Positions 50,205 through 61,517 of a stretch of 64,000 nt of DNA are shown here, piece after piece. The notes beneath the pieces were generated by a model. It saw nothing but the letters and a program-made list of their open reading frames with translations. It was not told where the DNA came from and did not search any database. Position 1 is the first letter of the stretch. Every line of letters starts with the position of its first letter. The position numbers were made by a program, and so were the translations under genes. Source of the DNA: Ryuthela nishihirai (lineage: Eukaryota; Arthropoda; Arachnida; Araneae; Heptathelidae); NCBI GenBank assembly GCA_038380435.1, contig JAWZYU010000703.1, forward strand, positions 19,199-83,198, written 5' to 3'.

Positions 50205-51458
50205 GAACACCCGACAGTTGCCCGAGAGCACAAAAAACTACCTCCCCCGGGTCACGAGGCGGGAACTCGTAACAGGTGCCCGAGACCACAGGAAAAAAAA
50301 AATCCCCCGGGACAGGAGGCGGGAACACCCGACAGTTGCCCGAGAGCACAAAAAACTACCTCCCCCGGGTCACGAAGCGGGAACTCGTAACAGGTGCCCG
50401 AGACCACAGGAAAAAAAAAATCCCCCGGGACAGGAGGCGGGAACACCCGACAGTTGCCCGAGAGCACAAAAAACTACCTCCCCCGGGTCACGAGGCGGGA
50501 ACTCGTATCAGGTGCCCGAGACCACAGGAAAAAAAAAATCCCCCGGGACAGGAGGCGGGAACACCCGACAGTTGCCCGAGAGCACAAAAAACTACCTCCC
50601 CCGGGTCACGAGGCGGGAACTCGTAACAGGTGCCCGAGACCACAGGAAAAAAAAAATCCCCCGGGACAGGAGGCGGGAACACCCGACAGTTGCCCGAGAG
50701 CACAAAAAACTACCTCCCCCGGGTCACGAGGCGGGAACTCGTAACAGGTACCCGAGACCACAGGAAAAAAAAAATCCCCCGGGACAGGAGGCGGGAACAC
50801 CCGACAGTTGCCCGAGAGCACAAAAAACTACCTCCCTCGGGTCACGAGGCGGGAACTCGTAACAGGTGCCCGAGACCACAGGAAAAAAAAAATCCCCCGG
50901 GACAGGAGGCGGGAACACCCGACAGTTGCCCGAGAGCACAAAAAACTACCTCCCCCGGGTCACGAGGCGGGAACTCGTAACAGGTGCCCGAGACCACAGG
51001 AAAAAAAAACTCCCCCGGGACAGGAGGCGGGAACACCCGACAGTTGCCCGAGAGCACAAAAAACTACCTCCGCCGGGTCACGAGGCGGGAACTCGTAACA
51101 GTTGCCCGAGACCACAGGAAAAAAAAACTCCCCCGGGACAGGAGGCGGGAACACCCGACAGTTGCCCGAGAGCACAAAAAACTACCTCCCCCGGGTCACG
51201 AGGCGGGAACTCGTAACAGGTGCCCGAGACCACAGGAAAAAAAAAATCCCCCGGGACAGGAGGCGGGAACACCCGACAGTTGCCCGAGAGCACAAAAAAC
51301 TACCTCCCCCGGGTCACGAGGCGGGAACTCGTAACAGGTGCCCGAGACCACAGGAAAAAAAAACTCCCCCGGGACAGGAGGCGGGAACACCCGACAGTTG
51401 CCCGAGAGCACAAAAAACTACCTCCCCCGGGTCACGAGGCGGGAACTCGTAACAGGTG

Positions 51459-51518
51459 CCCGAGACCACAGGAAAAAAAAAATCCCCCGGGACAGGAGGC
51501 GGGAACACCCGACAGTTG
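51459..51518 (+). repeat. B half-unit (60 bp), reference copy
   Basis: Layout: cccgagaccacagg, a run of 10 A's, tcccccgggacaggaggcgg, then gaacacccgacagttg. It contains CCCGGG, a short perfect inverted repeat cgggaacacccg (4 bp stem, 4 base loop), and four closely spaced G runs (ggg, gg, gg, ggg). Aligned with A it matches over cccgaga, caca, tcccccggg, gaggcgggaac and acag. Common variants are ccagagg for ccacagg and A-runs of 7 to 12. Confidence 0.93.
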
Positions 51519-51576
51519 CCCGAGAGCACAAAAAACTACCTCCCCCGGGTCACGAGGCGGGAACTCGTAACAGGTG
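51519..51576 (+). repeat. A half-unit (58 bp), reference copy
   Basis: Layout: cccgagagcac, six A's, ctacc, tcccccggg, tcacgaggcgggaac, tcgtaacaggtg. It carries a second CCCGGG, so this palindrome recurs about every 59 bp along the array. Inverted pairs cctc/gagg and ctcg/cgag flank short loops. In frame with gaggcgggaactcg the TAA of cgtaacagg is the main stop on the + strand; the cgtatcagg variant removes it. A frequent variant has gtcaggagg for gtcacgagg, which makes A resemble B at that base. Confidence 0.93.
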
Positions 51577-51659
51577 CCCGAGACCACAGGAAAAAAAAAA
51601 TCCCCCGGGACAGGAGGCGGGAACACCCGACAGTTGCCCGAGAGCACAAAAAACTACCT

Positions 51660-51970
51660 CCCCCGGGTCACGAGGCGGGAAGTCGTATCAGGTGCCCGAG
51701 ACCACAGGAAAAAAAAAATCCCCCGGGACAGGAGGCGGGAACACCCGACAGTTGCCCGAGAGCACAAAAAACTACCTCCCCCGGGTCACGAGGCGGGAAC
51801 TCGTAACAGGTGCCCGAGATCACAGGAAAAAAAAAATCCCTCGGGACAGGAGGCGGGAACACCCGACAGTTGCCCGAGAGCTCAAAAAACTACCTCCCCC
51901 GGGTCACGAGGCGGGAACTCGTAACAGGTGCCCGAGACCACAGGAAAAAAAAAATCCCACGGGACAGGAG
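51660..51970 (+). repeat. Signature module of the 50-58 kb higher-order repeat, copy 1
   Basis: Ordered rare states: gggaagtcgtatcagg (51,677), gagatcacagg (51,826), tccctcggg (51,837), gagagctcaaaa (51,886) and tcccacggg (51,955). The set occurs four times between 51.6 and 58.2 kb. Confidence 0.88.
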
Positions 51971-52401
51971 GCGGGAACACCCGACAGTTGCCCGAGAGCA
52001 CAAAAAACTACCTCCCCCGGGTCACGAGGCGGGAACTCGTAACAGGTGCCCGAGACCACAGGAAAAAAAAATCCCCCGGGACAGGAGGCGGGAACACCCG
52101 ACAGTTGCCCGAGAGCACAAAAAACTACCTCCCCCGGGTCACGAGGCGGGAACTCGTATCAGGTGCCCGAGACCACAGGAAAAAAAAAATCCCCCGGGAC
52201 AGGAGGCGGGAACACCCGACAGTTGCCCGAGAGCACAAAAAACTACCTCCCCCGGGTCACGAGGCGGGAACTCGTAACAGGTGCCCGAGACCACAGGAAA
52301 AAAAAAATCCCCCGGGACAGGAGGCGGGAACACCCGACAGTTGCCCGAGAGCACAAAAAACTACCTCCCCCGGGTCACGAGGCGGGAACTCGTAACAGGT
52401 G

Positions 52402-52461
52402 CCCGAGACCACAGGAAAAAAAAAATCCCCCGGGTCACGAGGCGGGAACACCCGACAGTTG
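52402..52461 (+). repeat. B half-unit with an internal A-type patch
   Basis: The half starts and ends as B (long A-run, acacccgacagttg tail) but reads gggtcacgagg in the middle, the A state, where B normally has gggacaggagg. Length and register are unchanged. A short gene-conversion tract between halves explains it more simply than two or three coincident substitutions. Confidence 0.85.
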
Positions 52462-52869
52462 CCCGAGAGCACAAAAAACTACCTCCCCCGGGTCACGAGG
52501 CGGGAACTCGTAACAGGTGCCCGAGACCACAGGAAAAAAAAACTCCCCCGGGACAGGAGGCGGGAACACCCGACAGTTGCCCGAGAGCACAAAAAACTAC
52601 CTCCCCCGGGTCACGAGGCGGGAACTCGTAACAGGTGCCCGAGACCACAGGAAAAAAAAAATCCCCCGGGACAGGAGGCGGGAACACCCGACAGTTGCCC
52701 GAGAGCACAAAAATCTACCTCCCCCGGGTCACGAGGCGGGAACTCGTAACAGGTGCCCGAGACCACAGGAAAAAAAAACTCCCCCGGGACGAAGGGGGGA
52801 ACACCCGACAGTTGCCCGAGAGCACAAAAAACTACCTCCCCCGGGTCACGAGGCGGGAACTCGTAACAG

Positions 52870-53459
52870 GTGCCCGAGACCACAGGAAAAAAAAAATCCC
52901 CCGGGACAGGAGGCGGGAACACCCGACAGTTGCCCGAGAGCACAAAAAACTACCTCCCCCGGGTCACGAGGCGGGAACTCGTAACAGGTGCCCGAGACCA
53001 CAGGAAAAAAAAACTCCCCCGGGACAGGAGGCGGGAACACCCGACAGTTGCCCGAGAGCACAAAAAACTACCTCCCCCGGGTCACGAGGCGGGAACTCGT
53101 AACAGGTGCCCGAGACCACAGGAAAAAAAAAATCCCCCGGGACAGGAGGCGGGAACACCCGACAGTTGCCCGAGAGCACAAAAAACTACCTCCCCCGGGT
53201 CACGAGGCGGGAACTCGTAACAGGTGCCCGAGACCACAGGAAAAAAAAACTCCCCCGGGACAGGAGGCGGGAACACCCGACAGTTGCCCGAGAGCACAAA
53301 AAACTACCTCCCCCGGGTCACGAGGCGGGAACTCGTAACAGGTGCCCGAGACCACAGGAAAAAAAAAATCCCCCGGGACAGGAGGCGGGAACACCCGACA
53401 GTTGCCCGAGAGCACAAAAAACTACCTCCCCCGGGTCACGAGGCGGGAACTCGTAACAG
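52870..53459 (+). repeat. Alternating two-unit (236 bp) higher-order run
   Basis: Successive B halves alternate aatccccc, aactccccc, aatccccc, aactccccc, aatccccc at exactly 118 bp spacing with no other visible change. This gives a 236 bp period over about 2.5 cycles; a similar alternation starts near 51.1 kb. Confidence 0.72.
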
Positions 53460-53738
53460 GTGCCCGAGACCACAGGAAAAATAAAATCCCCCGGGACAGG
53501 AGGCGGGAACACCCGACAGTTGCCCGAGAGCACAAAAAACTACCTCCCCCGGGTCACGAGGCGGGAACTCGTAACAGGTGCCCGAGATCACAGGAAAAAA
53601 AAAATCCCTCGGGACAGGAGGCGGGAACACCCGACAGTTGCCCGAGAGCTCAAAAAACTACCTACCCCGGGTCACGAGGCGGGAACTCGTAACAGGTGCC
53701 CGAGACCACAGGAAAAAAAAAATCCCACGGGACAGGAG
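53428..53738 (+). repeat. Signature module, copy 2
   Basis: 1,768 bp (15 units less two bases) after copy 1. It has gagatcacagg, tccctcggg, gagagctcaaaa and tcccacggg but not gggaagtcg, and adds ctaccccgggtcac (53,661). The homology with copy 1 runs on for at least 600 bp. Confidence 0.88.
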
Positions 53739-54111
53739 GCGGGAACACCCGACAGTTGCCCGAGAGCACAAAAAACTACCTCCCCCGGGTCACGAGGCGG
53801 GAACTCGTAACAGGTGCCCGAGACCACAGGAAAAAAAAATCCCCCGGGACAGGAGGCGGGAACACCCGACAGTTGCCCGAGAGCACAAAAAACTACCTCC
53901 CCCGGGTCACGAGGCGGGAACTCGTATCAGGTGCCCGAGACCACAGGAAAAAAAAAATCCCCCGGGACAGGAGGCGGGAACACCCGACAGTTGCCCGAGA
54001 GCACAAAAAACTACCTCCCCCGGGTCACGAGGCGGGAACTCGTAACAGGTGCCCGAGACCACAGGAAAAAAAAAATCCCCCGGGACAGGAGGCGGGAACA
54101 CCCGACAGTTG

Positions 54112-54169
54112 CCCGAGAGCACAAAAAACTACCTCCCGCGGGTCACGAGGCGGGAACACCCGACAGTTG
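54112..54169 (+). repeat. Extra half-unit: A front, B tail (slip 13)
   Basis: An A half with cctcccgcgggtcacg switches inside gaggcgggaac to the B tail acacccgacagttg, then a normal A half begins. This is the reciprocal product of the B-front slips, adding 58 bp, not 60. Confidence 0.9.
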
Positions 54170-55252
54170 CCCGAGAGCACAAAAAACTACCTCCCCCGGG
54201 TCACGAGGCGGGAACTCGTAACAGGTGCCCGAGACCACAGGAAAAAAAAACTCCCCCGGGACAGGAGGCGGGAACACCCGACAGTTGCCCGAGAGCACAA
54301 AAAACTACCTCCCCCGGGTCACGAGGCGGGAACTCGTAACAGGTGCCCGAGACCACAGGAAAAAAAAATCCCCCGGGACAGGAGGCGGGAACACCCGACA
54401 GTTGCCCGAGAGCACAAAAATCTACCTCCCCCGGGTCACGAGGCGGGATCTCGTAACAGGTGCCCGAGACCACAGGAAAAAAAAACTCCCCCGGGACGAA
54501 GGCGGGAACACCCGACAGTTGCCCGAGAGCACAAAAAAATTACCTCCCCCGGGTCACGAGGCGGGAACTCGTAACAGGTGCCCGAGACCACAGGAAAAAA
54601 AAAATCCCCCGGGACAGGAGGCGGGAACACCCGACAGTTGCCCGAGAGCACAAAAAACTACCTCCCCCGGGTCACGAGGCGGGAACTCGTAACAGGTGCC
54701 CGAGACCACAGGAAAAAAAAATCCCCCGGGACAGGAGGCGGGAACACCCGACAGTTGCCCGAGAGCACAAAAAACTACCTCCCCCGGGTCACGAGGCGGG
54801 AACTCGTAACAGGTGCCCGAGACCACAGGAAAAAAAAAATCCCCCGGGACAGGAGGCGGGAACACCCGACAGTTGCCCGAGAGCACAAAAAACTACCTCC
54901 CCCGGGTCACGAGGCGGGAACTCGTAACAGGTGCCCGAGACCACAGGAAAAAAAAACTCCCCCGGGACAGGAGGCGGGAACACCCGACAGTTGCCCGAGA
55001 GCACAAAAAACTACCTCCCCCGGGTCACGAGGCGGGAACTCGTAACAGGTGCCCGAGACCACAGGAAAAAAAAAATCCCCCGGGACAGGAGGCGGGAACA
55101 CCCGACAGTTGCCCGAGAGCACAAAAAACTACCTCCCCCGGGTCACGAGGCGGGAACTCGTAACAGGTGCCCGAGACCACAGGAAAAAAAAAATCCCCCG
55201 GGACAGGAGGCGGGAACACCCGACAGTTGCCCGAGAGCACAAAAAACTACCT

Positions 55253-55563
55253 CCCCCGGGTCACGAGGCGGGAAGTCGTATCAGGTGCCCGAGACCACAG
55301 GAAAAAAAAAATCCCCCGGGACAGGAGGCGGGAACACCCGACAGTTGCCCGAGAGCACAAAAAACTACCTCCCCCGGGTCACGAGGCGGGAACTCGTAAC
55401 AGGTGCCCGAGATCACAGGAAAAAAAAAATCCCTCGGGACAGGAGGCGGGAACACCCGACAGTTGCCCGAGAGCTCAAAAAACTACCTCCCCCGGGTCAC
55501 GAGGCGGGAACTCGTAACAGGTGCCCGAGACCACAGGAAAAAAAAAATCCCACGGGACAGGAG
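55253..55563 (+). repeat. Signature module, copy 3
   Basis: 3,593 bp after copy 1 and nearly identical to it, including gggaagtcgtatcagg (55,270). It is closer to copy 1 than to the intervening copy 2, so the order of copying is not simply left to right. Confidence 0.88.
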
Positions 55564-55819
55564 GCGGGAACACCCGACAGTTGCCCGAGAGCACAAAAAA
55601 CTACCTCCCCCGGGTCACGAGGCGGGAACTCGTATCAGGTGCCCGAGACCACAGGAAAAAAAAAATCCCCCGGGACAGGAGGCGGGAACACCCGACAGTT
55701 GCCCGAGAGCACAAAAAACTACCTCCCCCGGGTCACGAGGCGGGAACTCGTAACAGGTGCCCGAGACCACAGGAAAAAAAAAATCCCCCGGTACAGGAGG
55801 CGGGAACACCCGACAGTTG

Positions 55820-55877
55820 CCCGAGAGCACAAAAAACTACCTCCCCCGGGTCACGAGGCGGGAACACCCGACAGTTG
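55820..55877 (+). repeat. Extra half-unit: A front, B tail (slip 14)
   Basis: Same A/B hybrid as at 54,112, preceded by a B half with cccccggtacagg. Distance from slip 13 is 1,708 bp, about 14.5 units. Confidence 0.9.
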
Positions 55878-57172
55878 CCCGAGAGCACAAAAAACTACCT
55901 CCCCCGGGTCACGAGGCGGGAACTCGTAACAGGTGCCCGAGACCACAGGAAAAAAAAACTCCCCCGGGACAGGAGGCGGGAACACCCGACAGTTGCCCGT
56001 GAGCACAAAAAACTACCTCCCCCGGGTCACGAGGCGGGAACTCGTAACAGGTGCCCGAGACCACAGGAAAAAAAAAATCCCCCGGGACAGGAGGCGAAAA
56101 CACCCGACAGTTGCCCGAGAGCACAAAAATCTACCTCCCCCGGGTCACGAGGCGGGAACTCGTAACAGGTGCCCGAGACCACAGGAAAAAAAAACTCCCC
56201 CGGGACGAAGGCGGGAACACCCGACAGTTGCCCGAGAGCACAAAAAACTACCTCCCCCGGGTCACGAGGCGGGAACTCGTAACAGGTGCCCGAGACCACA
56301 GGAAAAAAAAAATCCCCCGGGACAGGAGGCGGGAACACCCGACAGTTGCCCGAGAGCACAAAAAACTACCTCCCCCGGGTCACGAGGCGGGAACTCGTAA
56401 CAGGTGCCCGAGACCACAGGAAAAAAAAAATCCCCCGGGACAGGAGGCGGGAACACCCGACAGTTGCCCGAGAGCACAAAAAACTACCTCCCCCGGGTCA
56501 CGAGGCGGGAACTCGTAACAGGTGCCCGAGACCACAGGAAAAAAAAAATCCCCCGGGACAGGAGGCGGGAACACCCGACAGTTGCCCGAGAGCACAAAAA
56601 ACTACCTCCCCCGGGTCACGAGGCGGGAACTCGTAACAGGTGCCCGAGACCACAGGAAAAAAAAATCCCCCGGGACAGGAGGCGGGAACACCCGACAGTT
56701 GCCCGAGAGCACAAAAAACTACCTCCCCCGGGTGACGAGGCGGGAACTCGTAACAGGTGCCCGAGACCACAGGAAAAAAAAACTCCCCCGGGACAGGAGG
56801 CGGGAACACCCGACAGTTGCCCGAGAGCACAAAAAACTACCTCCCCCGGGTCACGAGGCGGGAACTCGTAACAGGTGCCCGAGACCACAGGAAAAAAAAA
56901 TCCCCCGGGACAGGAGGCGGGAACACCCGACAGTTGCCCGAGAGCACAAAAAACTACCTCCCCCGGGTCACGAGGCGGGAACTCGTATCAGGTGCCCGAG
57001 ACCACAGGAAAAAAAAAATCCCCCGGGACAGGAGGCGGGAACACCCGACAGTTGCCCGAGAGCACAAAAAACTACCTCCCCCGGGTCACGAGGCGGGAAC
57101 TCGTAACAGGTGCCCGAGACCACAGGAAAAAAAAAATCCCCCGTGACAGGAGGCGGGAACACCCGACAGTTG

Positions 57173-57230
57173 CCCGAGAGCACAAAAAACTACCTCCCCC
57201 GGGTCACGAGGCGGGAACACCCGACAGTTG
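57173..57230 (+). repeat. Extra half-unit: A front, B tail (slip 15)
   Basis: Third A/B hybrid, preceded by a B half with cccccgtgacagg. Distance from slip 14 is 1,353 bp, about 11.5 units. No further slip is seen to the end of the window. Confidence 0.9.
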
Positions 57231-57843
57231 CCCGAGAGCACAAAAAACTACCTCCCCCGGGTCACGAGGCGGGAACTCGTAACAGGTGCCCGAGACCACA
57301 GGAAAAAAAAACTCCCCCGGGACAGGAGGCGGGAACACCCGACAGTTGCCCGAGAGCACAAAAAACTACCTCCCCCGGGTCACGAGGCGGGAACTCGTAA
57401 CAGGTGCCCGAGACCACAGGAAAAAAAAACTCCCCCGGGACAGGAGGCGGGAACACCCGACAGTTGCCCGAGAGCACAAAAAACTACCTCCCCCGGGTCA
57501 CGAGGCGGGAACTCGTAACAGGTGCCCGAGACCACAGGAAAAAAAAACTCCCCCGGGACAGGAGGCGAGAACACCCGACAGTTGCCCGAGAGCACAAAAA
57601 ACTACCTCCCCCGGGTCACGAGGCGGGAACTCGTAACAGGTGCCCGAGACCACAGGAAAAAAAAAATCCCCCGGGACAGGAGGCGGGAACACCCGACAGT
57701 TGCCCGAGAGCACAAAAAACTACCTCCCCCGGGTCACGAGGCGGGAAGTCGTAACAGGTGCCCGAGACCACAGGAAAAAAAAAATCCCCCGGGACAGGAG
57801 GCGGGAACACCCGACAGTTGCCCGAGAGCACAAAAAACTACCT

Positions 57844-58154
57844 CCCCCGGGTCACGAGGCGGGAAGTCGTATCAGGTGCCCGAGACCACAGGAAAAAAAA
57901 AATCCCCCGGGACAGGAGGCGGGAACACCCGACAGTTGCCCGAGAGCACAAAAAACTACCTCCCCCGGGTCACGAGGCGGGAACTCGTAACAGGTGCCCG
58001 AGATCACAGGAAAAAAAAAATCCCCCGGGACAGGAGGCGGGAACACCCGAGAGTTGCCCGAGAGCTCAAAAAACTACCTCCCCCGGGTCACGAGGCGAGA
58101 ACTCGTAACAGGTGCCCGAGACCACAGGAAAAAAAAAATCCCACGGGACAGGAG
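57844..58154 (+). repeat. Signature module, copy 4
   Basis: 2,591 bp (about 22 units) after copy 3. It has gggaagtcg (57,862; also in the preceding unit at 57,744), gagatcacagg, gagagctcaaaa and tcccacggg, but the normal tcccccggg where the others read tccctcggg. Confidence 0.86.
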
Positions 58155-59504
58155 GCGGGAACACCCGACAGTTGCCCGAGAGCACAAAAAACTACCTCCC
58201 CCGGGTCACGAGGCGGGAACTCGTATCAGGTGCCCGAGACCACAGGAAAAAAAAAATCCCCCGGGACAGGAGGCGGGAACACCCGACAGTTGCCCGAGAG
58301 CACAAAAAACTACCTCCACCGGGTCACGAGGCGGGAACTCGTAACAGGTGCCCAAGACCACAGGAAAAAAAAACTCCCCCGGGACAGGAGGCGGGAACAC
58401 CCGACAGTTGCCCGAGAGCACAAAAAACTACCTCCCCCGGGTCAGGAGGCGGGAACTCGTAACAGGTGCCCGAGACCACAGGAAAAAAAAACTCCCCCGG
58501 GACAGGAGGCGGGAACACCCGACAGTTGCCCGAGAGCACAAAAAACTACCTCCCCCGGGTCACGAGGCGGGAACTCGTAACAGGTGCCCGAGACCACAGG
58601 AAAAAAAAAATCCCCCGGGACAGGAGGCAGGAACACCCGACAGTTGCCCGAGAGCACAAAAAACTACCTCCCCCGGGTCACGAGGCGGGAACTCGTATCA
58701 GGTGCCCGAGACCACAGGAAAAAAAAACTCCCCCGGGACAGGAGGCGGGAACACCCGACAGTTGCCCGAGAGCACAAAAAACTACCTCCCCCGGGTCAGG
58801 AGGCGGGAACTCGTAACAGGTGCCCGAGACCACAGGAAAAAAAAAATCCCCCGGGACAGGAGGCGGGAACACCCGACAGTTGCCCGAGAGCACAAAAAAC
58901 TACCTCCCCTGGGTCAGGAGGCGGGAACTCGTAACAGGTGCCCGAGACCACAGGAAAAAAAAAATCCCCCGGGACAGGAGGCGGGAACACCCGACAGTTG
59001 CCCGAGAGCACAAAAAACTACCTCCCCCGGGTCACGAGGCGGGAACTCGTAACAGGTGCCCGAGACCACAGGAAAAAAAAAAATCCCCCGGGACAGGAGG
59101 CGGGAACACCCGACAGTTGCCCGAGAGCACAAAAAACTACCTCCCCCGGGTCACGAGGCGGGAACTCGTATCAGGTGCCCGAGACCACAGGAAAAAAAAA
59201 CTCCCCCGGGACAGGAGGCGGGAACACCCGACAGTTGCCCGAGAGCACAAAAAACTACCTCCCCCGGGTCACGAGGCGGGAACTCGTAACAGGTGCCCGA
59301 GACCACAGGAAAAAAAAACTCCCCCGGGACAGGAGGCGGGAACACCCGACAGTTGCCCGAGAGCACAAAAAACTACCTCCCCCGGGTCACGAGGCGGGAA
59401 CTCGTAACAGGTGCCCGAGACCACAGGAAAAAAAAACTCCCCCGGGACAGGAGGCGGGAACACCCGACAGTTGCCCGAGAGCACAAAAAACTACCTCCCC
59501 CGGG

Positions 59505-59990
59505 TCACGAGGCGGGAACTCGTAACAGGTGCCCGAGACCACAGGAAAAAAAAAATCCCCCGGGACAGGAGGCGGGAACACCCGACAGTTGCCCGAGAGC
59601 ACAAAAAACTACCTCCCCCGGGTCACGAGGCGGGAACTCGTAACAGGTGCCCGAGACCACAGGAAAAAAAAACTCCGCCGGGACAGGAGGCGGGAAGTTG
59701 CCCGAGAGCACAAAAAACTACCTCCCCCGGGTCACGAGGCGGGAACTCGTAATAGGTGCCCGAGACCACAGGAAAAAAAAACTCCCCCGGGACAGGAGGC
59801 GGGAACACCCGACAGTTGCCCGAGAGCACAAAAAACTACCTCCCCCGGGTCAGGAGGCGGGAACTCGTAACAGGTGCCCGAGACCACAGGAAAAAAAAAA
59901 TCCCCCGGGACAGGAGGAGGGAACACCCGACAGTTGCCCGAGAGCACAAAAAACTACCTCCCCCGGGTCACGAGGCGGGAACTCGTAACA
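59505..59990 (+). repeat. 9 bp deletion haplotype, copy 2
   Basis: Same aactccgccggg, 9 bp loss (junction near 59,696), cgtaataggtg and gtcaggagg as at 35.2 kb, followed by a B half with acaggaggaggg (59,910). Matches 60,674-61,159 across about four units. Confidence 0.9.
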
Positions 59991-60673
59991 GGTGCCCGAG
60001 ACCACACGAAAAAAAAACTCCCCCGGGACAGGAGGCGGGAACACCCGACAGTTGCCCGAGAGCACAAAAAACTACCTCCCCCGGGTCACGAGGCGGGAAC
60101 TCGTAACAGGTGCCCGAGACCACAGGAAAAAAAAAATCCCCCGGGACAGGAGGCGGGAACACCCGACAGTTGCCCGAGAGCACAAAAAACTACCTCCCCC
60201 GGGTCACGAGGCGGGAACTCGTAACAGGTGCCCGAGATCACAGGAAAAAAAAACTCCGCCGGGACAGGAGGCGGGAACACCCGACAGTTGCCCGAGAGCA
60301 CAAAAAACTACCTCCCCCGGGTCACGAGGCGGGAACTCGTATCAGGTGCCCGAGACCACAGGAAAAAAAAATCCCCCGCGACAGGAGGCGGGAACACCCG
60401 ACAGTTGCCCGAGAGCACAAAAAACTACCTCCCCCGGGTCACGAGGCGGGAACTCGTAACAGGTGCCCGAGACCACAGGAAAAAAAAAATCCCCCGGGAC
60501 AGGAGGCGGGAACACCCGACAGTTGCCCGAGAGCACAAAAAACTACCTCCCCCGGGTCACGAGGCGGGAACTCGTAACAGGTGCCCGAGACCACAGGAAA
60601 AAAAAATCCCCCGGGACAGGAGGCGGGAACACCCGACAGTTGCCCGAGAGCACAAAAAACTACCTCCCCCGGG

Positions 60674-61159
60674 TCACGAGGCGGGAACTCGTAACAGGTG
60701 CCCGAGACCACAGGAAAAAAAAAATCCCCCGGGACAGGAGGCGGGAACACCCGACAGTTGCCCGAGAGCACAAAAAACTACCTCCCCCGGGTCACGAGGC
60801 GGGAACTCGTAACAGGTGCCCGAGACCACAGGAAAAAAAAACTCCGCCGGGACAGGAGGCGGGAAGTTGCCCGAGAGCACAAAAAACTACCTCCCCCGGG
60901 TCACGAGGCGGGAACTCGTAATAGGTGCCCGAGACCACAGGAAAAAAAAACTCCCCCGGGACAGGAGGCGGGAACACCCGACAGTTGCCCGAGAGCACAA
61001 AAAACTACCTCCCCCGGGTCAGGAGGCGGGAACTCGTAACAGGTGCCCGAGACCACAGGAAAAAAAAAATCCCCCGGGACAGGAGGAGGGAACACCCGAC
61101 AGTTGCCCGAGAGCACAAAAAACTACCTCCCCCGGGTCACGAGGCGGGAACTCGTAACA
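60674..61159 (+). repeat. 9 bp deletion haplotype, copy 3
   Basis: Partner of 59,505-59,990 at 1,169 bp, with the deletion junction near 60,865 and the same acaggaggaggg downstream (61,079). Homology stops just before the cacacgaaaa variant of copy 2 at about 60,004. Confidence 0.9.
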
Positions 61160-61517
61160 GGTGCCCGAGACCACAGGAAAAAAAAAATCCCCCGGGACAG
61201 GAGGCGGGAACACCCGACAGTTGCCCGAGAGCACAAAAAACTACCTCCCCCGGGTCACGAGGCGGGAACTCGTATCAGGTGCCCGAGACCAAAGGAAAAA
61301 AAAAATCCCCCAAGACAGGAGGCGGGAACACCCGACAGTTGCCCGAGAGCACAAAAAACTACCTCCCCCGGGTCACGAGGCGGGAACTCGTATCAGGTGC
61401 CCGAGACCACAGGAAAAAAAAAATCCCCCGGGACAGGAGGCGGGAACACCCGACAGTTGCCCGAGAGCACAAAAAACTACCTCCCCCGGGTCACGAGGCG
61501 GGAACTCGTAACAGGTG

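Larger units (their letters stand above)
51459..51576 (+). repeat. Reference 118 bp unit (B half then A half)
   Basis: Chosen as a clean example close to the consensus. It begins at cccgagaccacagg and ends at cgtaacaggtg, so consecutive units join at the shared cccgaga block. The two most common alternative states are aactccccc for aatccccc after the A-tract in B, and cgtatcagg for cgtaacagg at the end of A. Together these two sites define four main unit classes. The unit contains no ATG and no CAT, hence no ATG start on either strand. Confidence 0.95.
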
